NCBI RefSeq assembly: GCF_051020955.1
Contig: NC_135013.1
Span: 28,237,302 to 28,301,301, forward strand
Origin: Megalopta genalis
Taxonomy: Eukaryota > Arthropoda > Insecta > Hymenoptera > Halictidae
DNA: 64,000 nt
Direction of reading: 5' to 3'
Shown here: one piece after another, positions 9,945 through 20,857 of the stretch
Layout of the letters: the number at the start of each line of letters is the position of its first letter
Position numbering within the stretch: the first letter of the stretch is position 1
Notes under the pieces: generated by a model
Database searches by the model: none
Told to the model about the DNA's origin: nothing
The model's input: the letters and a program-made list of their open reading frames with translations, nothing else
Made by a program: the position numbers and the translations under genes

Positions 9945-12837
9945 ACGTTCCGCTATTGGCTGCTTATTCTCTTTCGCAATCTGTTCATTGTTCCCATTAC
10001 CTGCAGAAAAAATGGAGCCAGAATTTTCACAGCAGTCCGCGATTCTCTCCGCTGAACCATTTGAATTAATGAATGCGAGGATTAACAAGACCGTTGCGGA
10101 GAGGGGCACCTGGAGCGCGCGGCTGCTCCATTCGCGTTACGTTCACAGAGAAAATTGTGAATTACGCGGGAAAATAAATAACGTCGCACGATACTACGTA
10201 AAATCCCGGGCAAGAATTATTTCTCTCTCTACCGGGAACACAAGCCGCGGCCGGATGTGGAAACGAACGGGAACAAGGGTCGCTAATTTGCCGGGGACTC
10301 GGTGTCCTCGTTCCAGCAGAGACCGGCTAAACAATTTTCATTTATCGCGGACCAACAGTTCTCGTTGATGAAATTACGATCTGCTCTACCGATATCGTCA
10401 ACCATATTTTTTCATTCTCCGACGAACATTAAGCTCGCGCGCATCGAACGAAATTTAAAAGGTGTATAATCTTCACGATCCACTGGAAAAAGGAAATAAA
10501 AATCTGCGAATAGGTAGTACGTGTACATGAAAATTAATCGTTCTCACAATTCGAAGAAACTTTGCTATTTGAGATGTTTAAGTTGGTCCAATTGGACAGT
10601 CCACGGTCATAAAACGTGCGAAGTCTCACAATCGTTTATGTATAAACTTAAGAATCTTTTAAAAAGGATGGACTTGTGCTGTTTCATTCGTGAAGCTAAC
10701 TACTTATCTCGAGTAACATAGTTGATTAATATTGTTAGCTATTATTACTTTTATTTGAGCACAATAAATGCTGAAAAGAAAACGAAACTGATTTAAGTAG
10801 ACTTTGATACAGAAACTACATTTCTAAGGAAAATATTGTCGATACTTCTGAAAAAAGTCTTCATCCACAACAGCTTTCTGCTTCAGTCATATTGTAATCA
10901 GAACGATTAAACTTCATTGTAGCAATGTACAAGATAATGCAGCAACGACTGCGTTACAACGCAACAGAGAATACGAAAATTTTCTGCTATCTAGGACGAC
11001 GTTAACATACTGAATCCGCGAACCCGCCAGCTTCGCGAAAGTCCACCCCTTCGGGATTGACCCAAATCGCCAGAGTCGCGGTCCATCCCCTTAAATTCCA
11101 TAACACTCGAGGAGGGTCGGCGGGAGCGGTGTTCCATCCGCTTCCCTTCGAGCCTGACGATACTCGTTCATCATCCGAAAGCGGAACACAGAACGCCGGG
11201 GGTTTCCGATCGAGGAACCGGCCTAGCGATCTCGTGTTTAGACAGGAGCCGCACCGGCGGAGGAGGGTCGGGTTCTCAAGGACAGCCGGGGATGACGTCG
11301 ACGAAAAGAGAGGGTGGGCGAGCGAGCGCTGTTTTAACGGGCGACCCTGGATGATCGATCGGGGCGGGAATTAACGCGCGCGCGGGTCGCCGCGACGGCA
11401 CAGAAATATTTCGTTGCGCGACGACGTGCCGCCGCAGCTGCCGACGCCACGGCTGCGCTTTCCATCGTCAGTAATTTTGGATCGCGGCACGCGAGGTCGT
11501 CGAACCCCGGGGCGTGACTGAGGAGGGTAACTTCAACCACCGGAGCCCGGCGAACTTCTACTTCGCGCGCAATTGATCGACCTAGGGGTGCCAGGGGTGC
11601 CACCCAACGCCCTCGCCACTTACGCGTATTGGTTCCGCCGAAAACTTCCGATCCAACGTTTCCTGATCGCCTTTCTTCGATGGCACTCCGATGATAATAT
11701 ATGCTTATTATTTTACACCTGAACAGCTCGGATAGCGGACCATTATGGCAACAATGTAGCTGGTACCGTGAAAGTAAACTGAGAGACATACAAGGAACAA
11801 AAATTCAACGACAGGGAATGCGTTCGTAGCTGTTCCTTAACTCTATACATTTTTAATTAATAGCATCCACGAAACAATTTGATTCACCACGGTCTTTATA
11901 TAATTTATAATATAAATATATTATAAGTACATGTAACATGATCCGACTAATAATTCATATAGCACCAAACGATAATATCAAACCGTAGAAATGATATAAC
12001 AAATAGAGGTTTCTTTCGCTGCACTTTCTGATTTTAGTCGGCGCTCTGAAAGGGTTCATTTATCTTCTTAATAAATCAATTATTCCGTATTGTGCCCGCG
12101 TTACGGGGAACTTCGGTTTTATTCTTACTTGCCGACCACCCCGGCAAAGTTCGCAGGCAAATCTGCGGGACTCGGTGCGCGCGTGTGTACGTATCTCGTG
12201 GATTTATCTTTCGCGAGGCGTGCGCGCGCGCGCTCGCGGCCGGGCGACCGCTCGAAATTTTGCGAACACGCTTAAACTTGCCAAGTATTCCGTAGCCGGG
12301 GCATAATCTACGCGGCCGCGATAACGCCGTTTATTCTCGAGCTCGTTTGCAGTTTCCACGCGGGGGCGTGCCGAGCGCAACCCCTGCGCTCGGCCGACGA
12401 GGCTTCTCGTCGGGTCGAGAGCGTGTCTCTGCTATTAGAAATTAAACAACCGGCTTTTTCGGCCCGAGAATTTTACGCGGCGGCGTACCGTTAATTCGCG
12501 AACAGCTGTTTTCTAACCGTTTATTAACTAAATGCTCGTCGGCCCTTTGTGCTTACTGCAAACAATACGCGGCGTTCTTAGCCGCGGCTGGAGACCGTGA
12601 AGGGTGCCGGCAGGTTCATTGTTTGCGTTTGTGTCGGCTGAATTGTAGGCGACGGCGGAGACGGCGCGATCTACGATTTTGGAAGTGCTCAGACATTGGT
12701 TTGAATAATGTAGCTACTATTCGAGAATGTATCGTAGGTAGACGGAGAAGAATGTGGTGGCGACGGTGTTTCATGGATTCGAAAATTCCGTGTTACTGGG
12801 TTTGTTCCTGTTCTTATAGTTTATTTATACCTTAAAT
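9945..12837. other. Intergenic with two GC-rich blocks, no gene recognised
   Basis: GC-rich, CpG-rich blocks at about 11000-11660 and 12080-12660 are separated by AT-rich DNA. A strong acceptor-like tract followed by AAAAAATGG occurs near 10000 (see findings). Open frames in the GC blocks occur on both strands (11057-11374 plus, 11334-11789 minus) and match no family. The block 12080-12660 is free of recognisable transposons and could be regulatory; this is not demonstrated. Confidence 0.4.
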
Positions 12838-13341
12838 AGATATATGGTTTTTTTTCTAAATCTGTATCTTGCATCGTAGACGCCCGTAGATTTTTTATGG
12901 GACGAACTTAACAGCAAGATTCACGAAACAAGATCTGATAGAAGACTAATAACAGGTGCCATTTTATTTCGATATTTAATCATTTGAAGCAAGTGTTTGA
13001 AGATGTATCCAGACATTTAGAACATTTATTTAATAGGAGTGCATAAAAATGATTAATTTTAATGTAGTGCTCTGTAGTATAATATTCTGTAGTATTCTTC
13101 TACTACAGAACACTACATTAAAATTAATAATTTTTATGCATTCCTAATAAATTAATGTTCTAAATGTCTGGACGTGTCTTCAAACACTTGCTTCAAATGA
13201 TTAAATATTGAAATAAAATGGCACCTGTTATTAGTCTTCTATTAGATCTTGTTTTGTGATTCTTGCTGTTAAGTTCGTTCCATAAAAAATCTACAGGCAT
13301 CTACGATAGAAGATACAGATTTTGAAGAAAACCTTATATCT
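12838..13341. repeat. 504-bp foldback with ~240-bp arms
   Basis: Left arm 12838-13079 and right arm 13101-13341 are reverse complements at roughly 90% identity by my alignment, separated by about 21 bases. The arms start AGATATA and contain CGTAGA(C/T)GCC(C/T)GTAGA, GGAACGAACTTAACAGCAAG or close variants, and GGTGCCATTTTATTTC. No clear target-site duplication is seen at the outer ends. Nothing else in the window shares this sequence. It could be a large inverted-repeat miniature element or a local inverted duplication. A transcript would form a long hairpin suitable for Dicer-2; transcription is not shown. Confidence 0.9.
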
Positions 13342-15448
13342 GTGTTGTGTCCTTAACACAACCTTAAACCTTATGTCTATGTTTTCATGGAGAAAAACTG
13401 TGAAGGATCATTATATTCTCTTCTAATTTCGATGATGCTTTGTAGATTAATAAAGTAAGAAATACGAAGGGGTAGTTCTTAACTCAAGAAGCACAACTCC
13501 AATTCCGCTCATATTTTCATGATCAAGTAATAGTTATCTTCGTCACAGCATTATACGTATATAAAAAGTAACACGAATTTCGAGAAAATACTTTTTTCTT
13601 TCTATTTTGGAGACACCGTCGATTTACTCTTTAAACTTGAAACTAAACCTACAAACTTGATTTTTTGCCGCTGCAAAAACGTTCCTTTTTTTATATTTTT
13701 GGCTACTCCACGCATCCGCCTAAGTTTCGTTCGCAAGACGCGGAGAAACGGTGTAGCTAGTTCCTAGAATTGGTGGGGGACAGGCGTGGTACTAACTGCG
13801 CAAGAAGCGTGGACACTAAGCGTCACCGAACATAAATGCTTTGACCTTTGGATGACGAAAATACTGCTACCGGGTACGACATTACTGTTAACACAGCTGT
13901 CGATGGTGCTGCGTCGGTCAAATCTGGTTTCCGCGAATTCTTGTTTCTCAAAATAGTGTTCAACATTCCTGTATCAAAAGATCTTACCGCAAGTACCACT
14001 TCCTTCGCCACTCCTTTACTATTCATCCTCCATGAATGCTGTCTTAATAAAATGCCCCGTAAAGTCCTCGAAAACTTGGTCGATTAACCCCTTCTGCTAC
14101 GACCTCTTTCACAGACACTCGCGATGCTACTTCTTCCTCCTTAATAATTGCTGCAATAAAATGAGGTAACCTTTGTACTTTGTATGTCTTTATTTACTCT
14201 CATTCCTAGATCTTCGTAACAGTAGTATCAGATTTTTGCTGAATTTAGAAGAAACTGATAACATTCGTATTCAGAGTAGATTATCCGTGAAATCTTCATC
14301 GCGAGTCTGACTGGTTATTACGGTGCACACGATTGAACAAAGAACGTAGACCAAAATAGCCACTCCCATTAAAGATCTAACTGCAAAGTTTCGAGAAACC
14401 ATAATCCTCGATCACTCTCGCAAAAACCCACCATTGATTTCCGATCCGATAACGAGCCCCGCGCACAATCAGAGCGCCTCCGAATGCAATCGATAATCGA
14501 TCGAATCCAGTGAATAGCGGCAATTTATCGTACGCGTATAGCTCGCGATTAACAAGCGGCAATTTCGAGAGCGAAGAAACGTTAACAAGCGGGATTATCG
14601 TGGGCGTATCGTGAGATGTGTCGCCGCGAAAGTATTATAAAAACCTAGGCGATATCTCGACGTTCTCTGTTCCCCGTGTAATTTTATCTCGTTACGCTCA
14701 TCACGCAGGTATTTTCCAGGCCGGGGACAGATAACTCGGGGTTCCCCGCTTAACAAGATAACGGCGGCCCGGATCGTTCTTTTCCCGTTCGTCTTGCTTT
14801 TCCTTTTTTTTTCTTTTTGCCACGGCGCGGCGGGAGCGCGCATGCAAAAATCGCAACACGTTACTCGCCCGTTTTTCCGCTCGTTCCCGCTCCGACTCCG
14901 CTCGACGCGGAAAAAAAGTCGGTCGTCGAGAGCGAATGTTTTCGAGCGGACGATCAATACTACCCTCCTGGCCGCTTCGCGCCCCGCTGCGAGCGTGTTC
15001 CGCTCGCTCCTCCTCGCCGTGCCCTGTAATCGGGATTTTCTTCCGAATGCCACCGCTGACCGACCGGGACGAAACTTGCTGGATGTTATCGGGACAGAGG
15101 GCGAACCCGAAATATTACAAGCCCGAAATATTGAAGGTTGCGTTAGGTAGACGTTCTTTATTCGAGATCTTTCGTCCCGTCGACATCTAGGTCATCAACG
15201 GCTTTGACTGCTCGTTGATCGTCGTCCTGTTTTTTATTTCACCGCTGTCACAGTTCCTTCGCGAAACAGCCGTGTCACATTGGATCAATCAGATCCAATT
15301 TTCAAACTGTCGCTACAAAATTAGCGACGCTATTGTGGGCCAAAAATTTCAGGATATAATTTCAGGATATAGTTGAAAGCATCGTTTCCTTTATTAAAAT
15401 TCGACGTCTCGCTTTCAAGTATATCGAGTTAATTGTACTTCTCCTCGA
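13342..15448. other. Intergenic, AT-rich then GC-rich
   Basis: AT-rich to about 14350, then GC-rich to about 15200 with several overlapping frames (14595-15053 minus, 14794-15150 plus) that lack any recognisable domain. No transposon ends are seen until 15450. Confidence 0.45.
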
Positions 15449-15449
15449 A

Positions 15450-15490
15450 AAGAAATGTGGGACATTTTAACCCAGTTTGACGATGGAGGG
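15450..15490. mobile_element. Second copy of the TTAA-end repeat, opposite orientation
   Basis: The reverse complement reads CAACCCTCCATCGTCAAACT followed by GGGTTAAAATGTCCCACATTTCT and matches 5729-5778. It ends at GGAGGG followed by TTGA, a decayed TTAA. It lies 16 bp from the next element. Confidence 0.5.
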
Positions 15491-15506
15491 TTGAATCTGT
15501 ACATTA

Positions 15507-15867
15507 CGGGGTGTCCTAAAAATGTCTCGCAGCTCGGAAGTGGAGGGATCCTGAGGTCATTTGAAGTAACTTTTTCCTTGGTGAAAATGCAATCCGCGGC
15601 TTCGTTTACGAGTTATTTGACGAGAAACGGTGACCAATGAGAGGCGAGATCAGATGGCGCGAGACGGCCGAGCCAATCAGCGGAACTGGGCTTCATGCGC
15701 TCGTTGGCTGGGCCGTCTGGCGCCAGCTCGCCTCTTATTGGTCAGCGTTTTTCATTAATAACCCGTAAACAAAGCCGCGGATTGCATTTTCGCTAAGGAA
15801 AAAGTTACTTCAAATGATCTCAGGAACCTACCATTTCCTGATTGCGAGACATTTCTAGGACACCCTG
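15507..15867. mobile_element. CAGGGTGTCC palindromic miniature element, copy A
   Basis: 361 bp flanked by TA. Its ends are variants of CAGGGTGTCC(C/T)AAAAATGTC and the complement. The whole element folds back on itself: the left arm has GGTCATTTGAAGTAACTTTT and GACCAATGAGAGGCGAG, and the right arm has their complements. Relatives are at 35239-35603 and 48265-48615, and the terminal ~140 bp are shared with the giant element at 33282-35232. Inside are four CCAAT or ATTGG boxes, one in the NF-Y-like context GAGCCAATCAGCGG. A TA duplication and a CA-starting end suggest Tc1/mariner-type transposition. Confidence 0.88.
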
Positions 15868-15903
15868 TATATCTTGAACGAAGTACTCAATGACTTGCCA
15901 GTG

Positions 15904-16015
15904 CAGTGAATTCTCTCTAATTAACCCTCGGCTTGGAAACAAAAATGAACAATTTGAGAAAAGAACACCATTTTTGCGTACATGCTGAGCGTCGTCAATT
16001 AGGGAGAATTGACTG
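15904..16015. mobile_element. CAGTAATG-family element, short internally deleted copy
   Basis: This 112-bp copy has a CAGTGAATTCTCTCTAATTA start and ends GTCAATTAGGGAGAATTGACTG followed by TA. It retains the family words ACAAAAATG.ACAATTTG and CCATTTTTG but lacks the central part present in the ~215-bp copies. The end variant GAATT(G/T)ACTG is shared with 41605-41649 and 60423-60609 and marks a subfamily. Confidence 0.7.
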
Positions 16016-16033
16016 TACAACATTTACAAGGGT

Positions 16034-16722
16034 AGACTCTCAATGTCCGACTTCGATTTTTATGAGCTTCTCGTACAACGGTGGATTATGGGACCCGAAT
16101 GACGCCTATGAAACATTACGCGTAGTTACTTAATAGTTTCAGAGATATAATCAATTGAAGTAACGTGCCTCTTGACATGGCATGCATGGTTGAGTGCGTG
16201 ACTTTCACCACCAGGCACGATGCAGGGTGGTAGATATCGCGCATGCACGAAAAACACACTATAGGCACAGTCGTAAGAGTAAACACAGAGTGGCACAGAA
16301 CGTCGAATGTGTCCGATGTTTACATTTCTTGCAGCCAGACGAAGTCGTACGCATATTATGCCAGAGATATGTAACTCGAATCGATTGTATCTCTGAGAAA
16401 CGATCAAGTGAACTACGCCTAACGTTTCATATGCGCCATTGGGGGCTCATTAACACGTTCCGTGCCGAGCCTTTTTTACTCGAATCTTCACACTTTGATA
16501 TTTTACTAAAACTTGATGTATTACGTGCAATTATTAATTCTCGTACACATAACAACGTAACAAAAACTTATCAACGCCCATTCTTGCGGTGGAAATTGAT
16601 TCTTCGGTTCTAAATTTCTTGTAAACAATTTGTTCAGTTCACTAAGTAAACATGCAAGCGTGTACCATCGATGGTACACGTGGCACGGAACGTGTTAAAA
16701 TCGAAGTCGGACAGTCGAGAGA
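16034..16722. mobile_element. Long-inverted-repeat element interrupted by a TTAA insertion
   Basis: TGTCCGACTTCGATTTT (16044-16060) is repeated exactly, inverted, at 16697-16713. Further in, the left arm TATGAAACATTACGCGTAGTT matches the complement of the right arm near 16390-16435, so the arms are about 150 bp or more with moderate divergence. The right terminal repeat is split by the TTAA element at 16454-16694. Ignoring that insert and one TTAA, the terminal match grows to 24 bp with one mismatch. Exact outer ends and target duplication are unclear. No transposase is encoded. Confidence 0.75.
16454..16694. mobile_element. TTAA-flanked element with CACGTTCCGTGCC ends
   Basis: TTAA at 16450-16453 and 16695-16698 flank 241 bp with perfect 13-bp inverted ends CACGTTCCGTGCC. 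Near the right end is the palindrome ACCATCGATGGT. Insertion into the right arm of the surrounding long-inverted-repeat element gives relative age: this element is younger than its host. TTAA specificity is the signature of piggyBac-type transposases. It has no coding capacity. Confidence 0.88.
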
Positions 16723-18297
16723 GCCTTCCCTTATTAGGATTACAGGTTCGCCTAACGTTTGTTAAAACGGATCTGAATGTAACTATCATAAGTTGATTTC
16801 GACCAGGATTCGTCGAACGCGATATCTGAAGTGCCCAGATCGATTCAATTACTTTGATTTTGTGGGAAGTTACCGGTGCGCTAATTACCGTGGAATGAAG
16901 TTCGCTCGGACTACCTATTCAGGAATTTCAAGCTTCAAATCAATTTGCTCGCTCGCGTCGAACGGGGATTGTCCCAACGAACGAAGCCCCGTCGACCTTT
17001 GATCCGGTTCGCGAGGCAAACGAGGCACAATTCGGACCCCAACACGCCCCGAGAACTCACGAATCAGTTACCGGGCGCCGAAATCAGGGGCTCTTTAGGA
17101 GGAGTCTTCGGCAGCCTTCAGGAATGTCGAAAGTTTTCGGGCAAAGTGTTTTAAGAGGCTGCAATAAACGGTGTAACTCCTCGCCGGGGCGCGCTGAACG
17201 GAGATCAGGGGAACTTGGTAACTTTGAGAGCTGACTCCTTAAAATCCCCGTAAAGCGGAAACTGTGGTGAAGCATCTGATAGCGCGAATTTATTAAAGCT
17301 TCTACAGTGCGTCCAGTATTCAAATATTTCATCTGGTTAGACACGTTTTGCAGCTAGAACGAAAAAATTATTTCGTTTTTATTCCAGTCTCTCTTGATGG
17401 ACGTCAAATTAACATCTCGTGAATATTAAATAGTTTTAATCGGGAAACTTGACAGATAAGAATCATCGTGTATCCTTTAATACCGCGCATAAACATTCCT
17501 ATTTCATTCTCTAGTTTCTGACAATTAACTTATATTTGCATATGTTTCGCTAAGGCCTATAGAAAAATTTATTATGCCTGGAAAATAAAACATATGTAGA
17601 GAACCATTGATAAATAACATTATAAATAATCCTGAGCATGCTCGGCTACATTTCTGCTCTGTCATGCTGCTATGCACATGCATTTACTATGTCACAGATA
17701 TTTGCGAGGAACATTTTCATTTGACGATCGCGTGAAAAGAAGTTTAAAAATCGATTTACAGTTTTGAAACGACACGTGTCGGTGAAAATAATTATCCTGT
17801 GTTAGTGGTTAATGTGAACATTGCTAATCTTTCTTTCTTGGAAGTGTTTCTGTCTCACGTTGATTAAGTTTACAAACGATGTCTCCAGGTGGGGAATCGT
17901 GTTGAGAAATAGAAGAGCGAGAAGACAATGAGCATTATCATTATTTGGGAAACAGAATCTCGATCGATCGCGCAAGTGGATCGCAGACTGGCGCATATCC
18001 TGTTTACTCAATCCGCGGGCAATATGAATTGACGCAAGAAAGTAAGCACACAGGTCGGGAATCTCATTTAGCGGCGTGTACTTTGCGCGAGCATCGAAAC
18101 GAGGCTTTAATAAACGCGAACTCGTTAGAATTTCGAACACCGCGCGGCCGCGTGCACGATTCTTCGTGTTTCACCATTTTCTTCTTTTTGCCTGCAGCTT
18201 CAATTTACCCCGGAAACCATAGATATTTGAACGGAAAATTAGGAAGACAAAAATGTGGGCAAGTTTTGGCGAAGTTTCGTGAGTTTTCGCGGCTGGT
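16723..18297. other. Intergenic, no gene recognised
   Basis: Mixed composition. Frames at 17802-18140 minus and 17945-18301 plus overlap antisense to each other. A strong acceptor-like tract (TTTTCTTCTTTTTGCCTGCAG) ends at 18198, with a GTGAGT about 80 bases later; see findings. Confidence 0.4.
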
Positions 18298-18301
18298 TTA
18301 A

Positions 18302-18448
18302 CACTTTGACTGTCGCGTCAACCATATTTGGATCACTTGGAAACATTACTTAAAAACTATAATCGATGTCGTACGACTTAACTTCCCGATTTTTCGCTCG
18401 ATTCAACGAATATCATAAAATTTTGAAGTCGGCGCGGCAGTCGAAGAG
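18302..18448. mobile_element. TTAA-type element with CACTTTGACTGTCGCG ends, decayed
   Basis: TTAA (18298-18301) precedes CACTTTGACTGTCGCG. The right end is CGCGGCAGTCGAAGAG followed by TTGA, a decayed TTAA. The inverted ends match at about 13 of 16 positions. It is 147 bp and non-coding. Imperfect ends and target site suggest an older insertion than 16454-16694. Confidence 0.6.
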
Positions 18449-18452
18449 TTGA

Positions 18453-19383
18453 GCAAGAAAATGAGAGAAAGTGCTCGATGTTGTTTCGATCGTAACTGCG
18501 CCGATCGTGATCGAGAATGTCAACAGCGAGCGATCGAACAATGGCCGCGAGGCCTCGCGAGCGATGTTTTATCGACGAGAAATCACTTTGCCTTCCTGCG
18601 AGGAAGAAAGGGGAACACCAGGTAAAAAGAAAAAAGTGACGACGCGATCGTCACGATAACGCGTGATTCCCGCGAACCTGTTTGCATCATCCGCTGCCCC
18701 GATAGAGAGCATCGCGTCGCGCGTTTCGTAATTAAAGTTATTGAACCGAGCCGTTTATCGGGCTGAGACGTTTATCGTGTTTTTTTTTATCCGAGCGCTG
18801 TGTTTTTTCCTCCACTCTTCCGACACTATTATTGCGCCGAGAACGCTTCCGCGACGCTCTCTTTCTTCTCATTCAGAAAACACTTCTTCCGGCCGGCATT
18901 CACGCCGTTTCCTCGAACGATCCCGGCGCCCTGCTACCTTTTTTTTTCACGCAGCCTAGTTTCCAGTTAATATCGGCCGGCAAGAAACGAACCGATTAAA
19001 CGTACCGTATCTTTCGATATCAGACCAATTCTACTTGATTCGAGGCGCTGCCGCCCGTTGCGAAACTGTTCGCTGTTGCGTGTAAATAAATAGCGCGCCG
19101 TGTTCATTGTTGCATTTTACGAAGCGGAGAGATTACTTTCGAGCGATTCGACTCGTTTTCCGCTGGTTTGGAAAACGGAGGCTTGTCGAACAAATTGCCG
19201 GATCTTGTTAATTGGTGGATCTAGATTATAGGAAATGCATAAATACTTCCGTCGAATTTAGTTGAACGTAACATACTTTCTTTAATTTCGTTCTCGCATT
19301 TAACAGCTCGGTATACGTAATTTAGTTTTATAGAGAAAACTGAAGGATCTACTATTTTCTCTTTAGCCAATTGATCCTAATTA
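18453..19383. other. Intergenic, GC-rich to mixed, no gene recognised
   Basis: CpG-rich to about 18960, then AT-richer. Only short open frames are present. Nothing further is supported. Confidence 0.45.
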
Positions 19384-19900
19384 GTAGTCCTAATCGGTTC
19401 AACGTTTCTATGCAATTTTCTGGCTTCGCTGTCAGATACTTATTGAATAAAACTGCACCCGAAAAATCTACATTTACTAGCGTAATCAATGGAATTAATT
19501 ATACTAGTATAATACTAGTATAATAATATAATAGTATAGTATAATAATAGTATAATACTAGTATAATAGTATAGTATAATAATAGTATAATACTAGTATA
19601 ATAATATAATAGTATAGTATACTAATAGTATAATACTAGTATAATAGTATAATAGTATAGTATACTAATAGTATAATACTAGTATAATAATATAATAGTA
19701 TAGTATAATACTAGTATAATAATATAATAGTATAGTATAATAATAGTATTATAATAGTATAGTATAATACTAGTATAATACTCCTCAGCGAACTACATTC
19801 TATAGTAATTCTAATTCGTTCAACAATCCTATAGAATTTTGCCTGGCTTCATTATCAAGCCTCCATCCATTAAAACTGCACTCGAAAACTTAAAATTCAC
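19384..19900. repeat. Direct repeat pair flanking an AT minisatellite
   Basis: The ~95-bp segments at 19384-19478 and 19804-19900 are diverged direct copies: AGT..TCCTAATC.GTTCAAC, ...TGGCTTC..T.TCA, then TAAAACTGCAC(C/T)CGAAAA. Between them lies the array at 19497-19781. The arrangement suggests that the array and its flanks were duplicated together, or that the array expanded within an ancestral tandem duplication. Confidence 0.65.
19497..19781. repeat. Minisatellite of TATAATACTAG and TATAGTATAATA words
   Basis: About 285 bp built only from ATAATA, ATACTAG and TATAGTAT words in higher-order order, with a longer unit of about 58-65 bp visible (ATAATAGTATAATACTAGTA recurs). ACTAGT is a frequent palindromic core. 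There are no open frames. Confidence 0.9.
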
Positions 19901-20621
19901 CACAATGTGATACCGTCCAGTTTTGTTCGACGTATCGCGTCCGCGATGCTCCATTATCCGAACGCTCGACCAATCGTTGCTCCCGGGGAGAAACCGCGAG
20001 TCGACCAGTTTAATCGGTTAGGGGCGCGAGTTAGCGGGTCGCGATTCCCCGTAACACGATCCCAGGCAATTACCTCCAATATTTCGGTCCGTGGGATTGC
20101 GTCCCATACAACTCCGTAATTGGTGACAGCCGACGAGTGCGTCTCCCGAGAACTTTTATTACCGGTGCCCGGCTATTTCTGATGCCGCGCCGGCATTCGC
20201 GATTGCGTTTCAACGTCGATGCACGCCTGCACTCGCTCGCCGACTTTTTTCTTCGCCGTCTCCACGGCCCCCGTCTCCGCGCGGACCGACGATCTCGCTC
20301 GGTTTAAAAATTGATTCGGGTCGGCGGGGGTGGCTGAGTCACGAGATCGCGTTTCGCGAGGCTTCTGATTTCGCGAGGACTCGTCGAAACCGTGGACCTC
20401 GTTCTCTACACTTCTTCGCTTTTCACTGTGTGAAAAATAGAAGAACACGTTTCGCTTTGCACGTTTGAAACATTGCAATTGAATATCGCACTGAAAGAAA
20501 CATTTTGTAGAATATTGTAACGTTGTTAACGAATTTTCAAAATGGAGATCTTATGATCGATGCTTTCGGTGACTTGAACTATTGGAAAATTGTGAAATTA
20601 TGGCCGATGAAATTATCGATA
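19901..20621. other. Intergenic, GC-rich middle
   Basis: CpG-rich from about 19920 to 20400, with a minus frame of 101 codons (20173-20478) lacking features. No transposon ends. Confidence 0.45.
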
Positions 20622-20625
20622 TTAA

Positions 20626-20853
20626 CCCTTTGCACTCGAGTGGTGACTCTGAGGCGTTGCGAAAAATTGTTGCAACACGTTTCGAAATAGTTTCTACATT
20701 ATCTTTGTTTATACTTGGGAAAACTGTGAAACGAGTCGCAAGACTCAATTTCACGCGCACAAAATGCACTAAGAGTCATGTAAAATGGATGATTACCGCG
20801 GGTCGGTGAAGCTATTTTGGATTTCGCGTCGAAACGGCTTCGAGTGCAAAGGG
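20626..20853. mobile_element. TTAA-type element with CCCTTTGCACTCGA ends
   Basis: TTAA (20622-20625) precedes CCCTTTGCACTCGAG. The right end is the complement CGAGTGCAAAGGG followed by TTGC, a decayed TTAA. It is 228 bp. The outer 23 bp of the left end recur exactly, inverted and with an intact TTAA, at 42611-42633, which confirms the family and its boundary. It is non-coding; a possible minimal relative is at 29972-30026. Confidence 0.85.
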
Positions 20854-20857
20854 TTGC

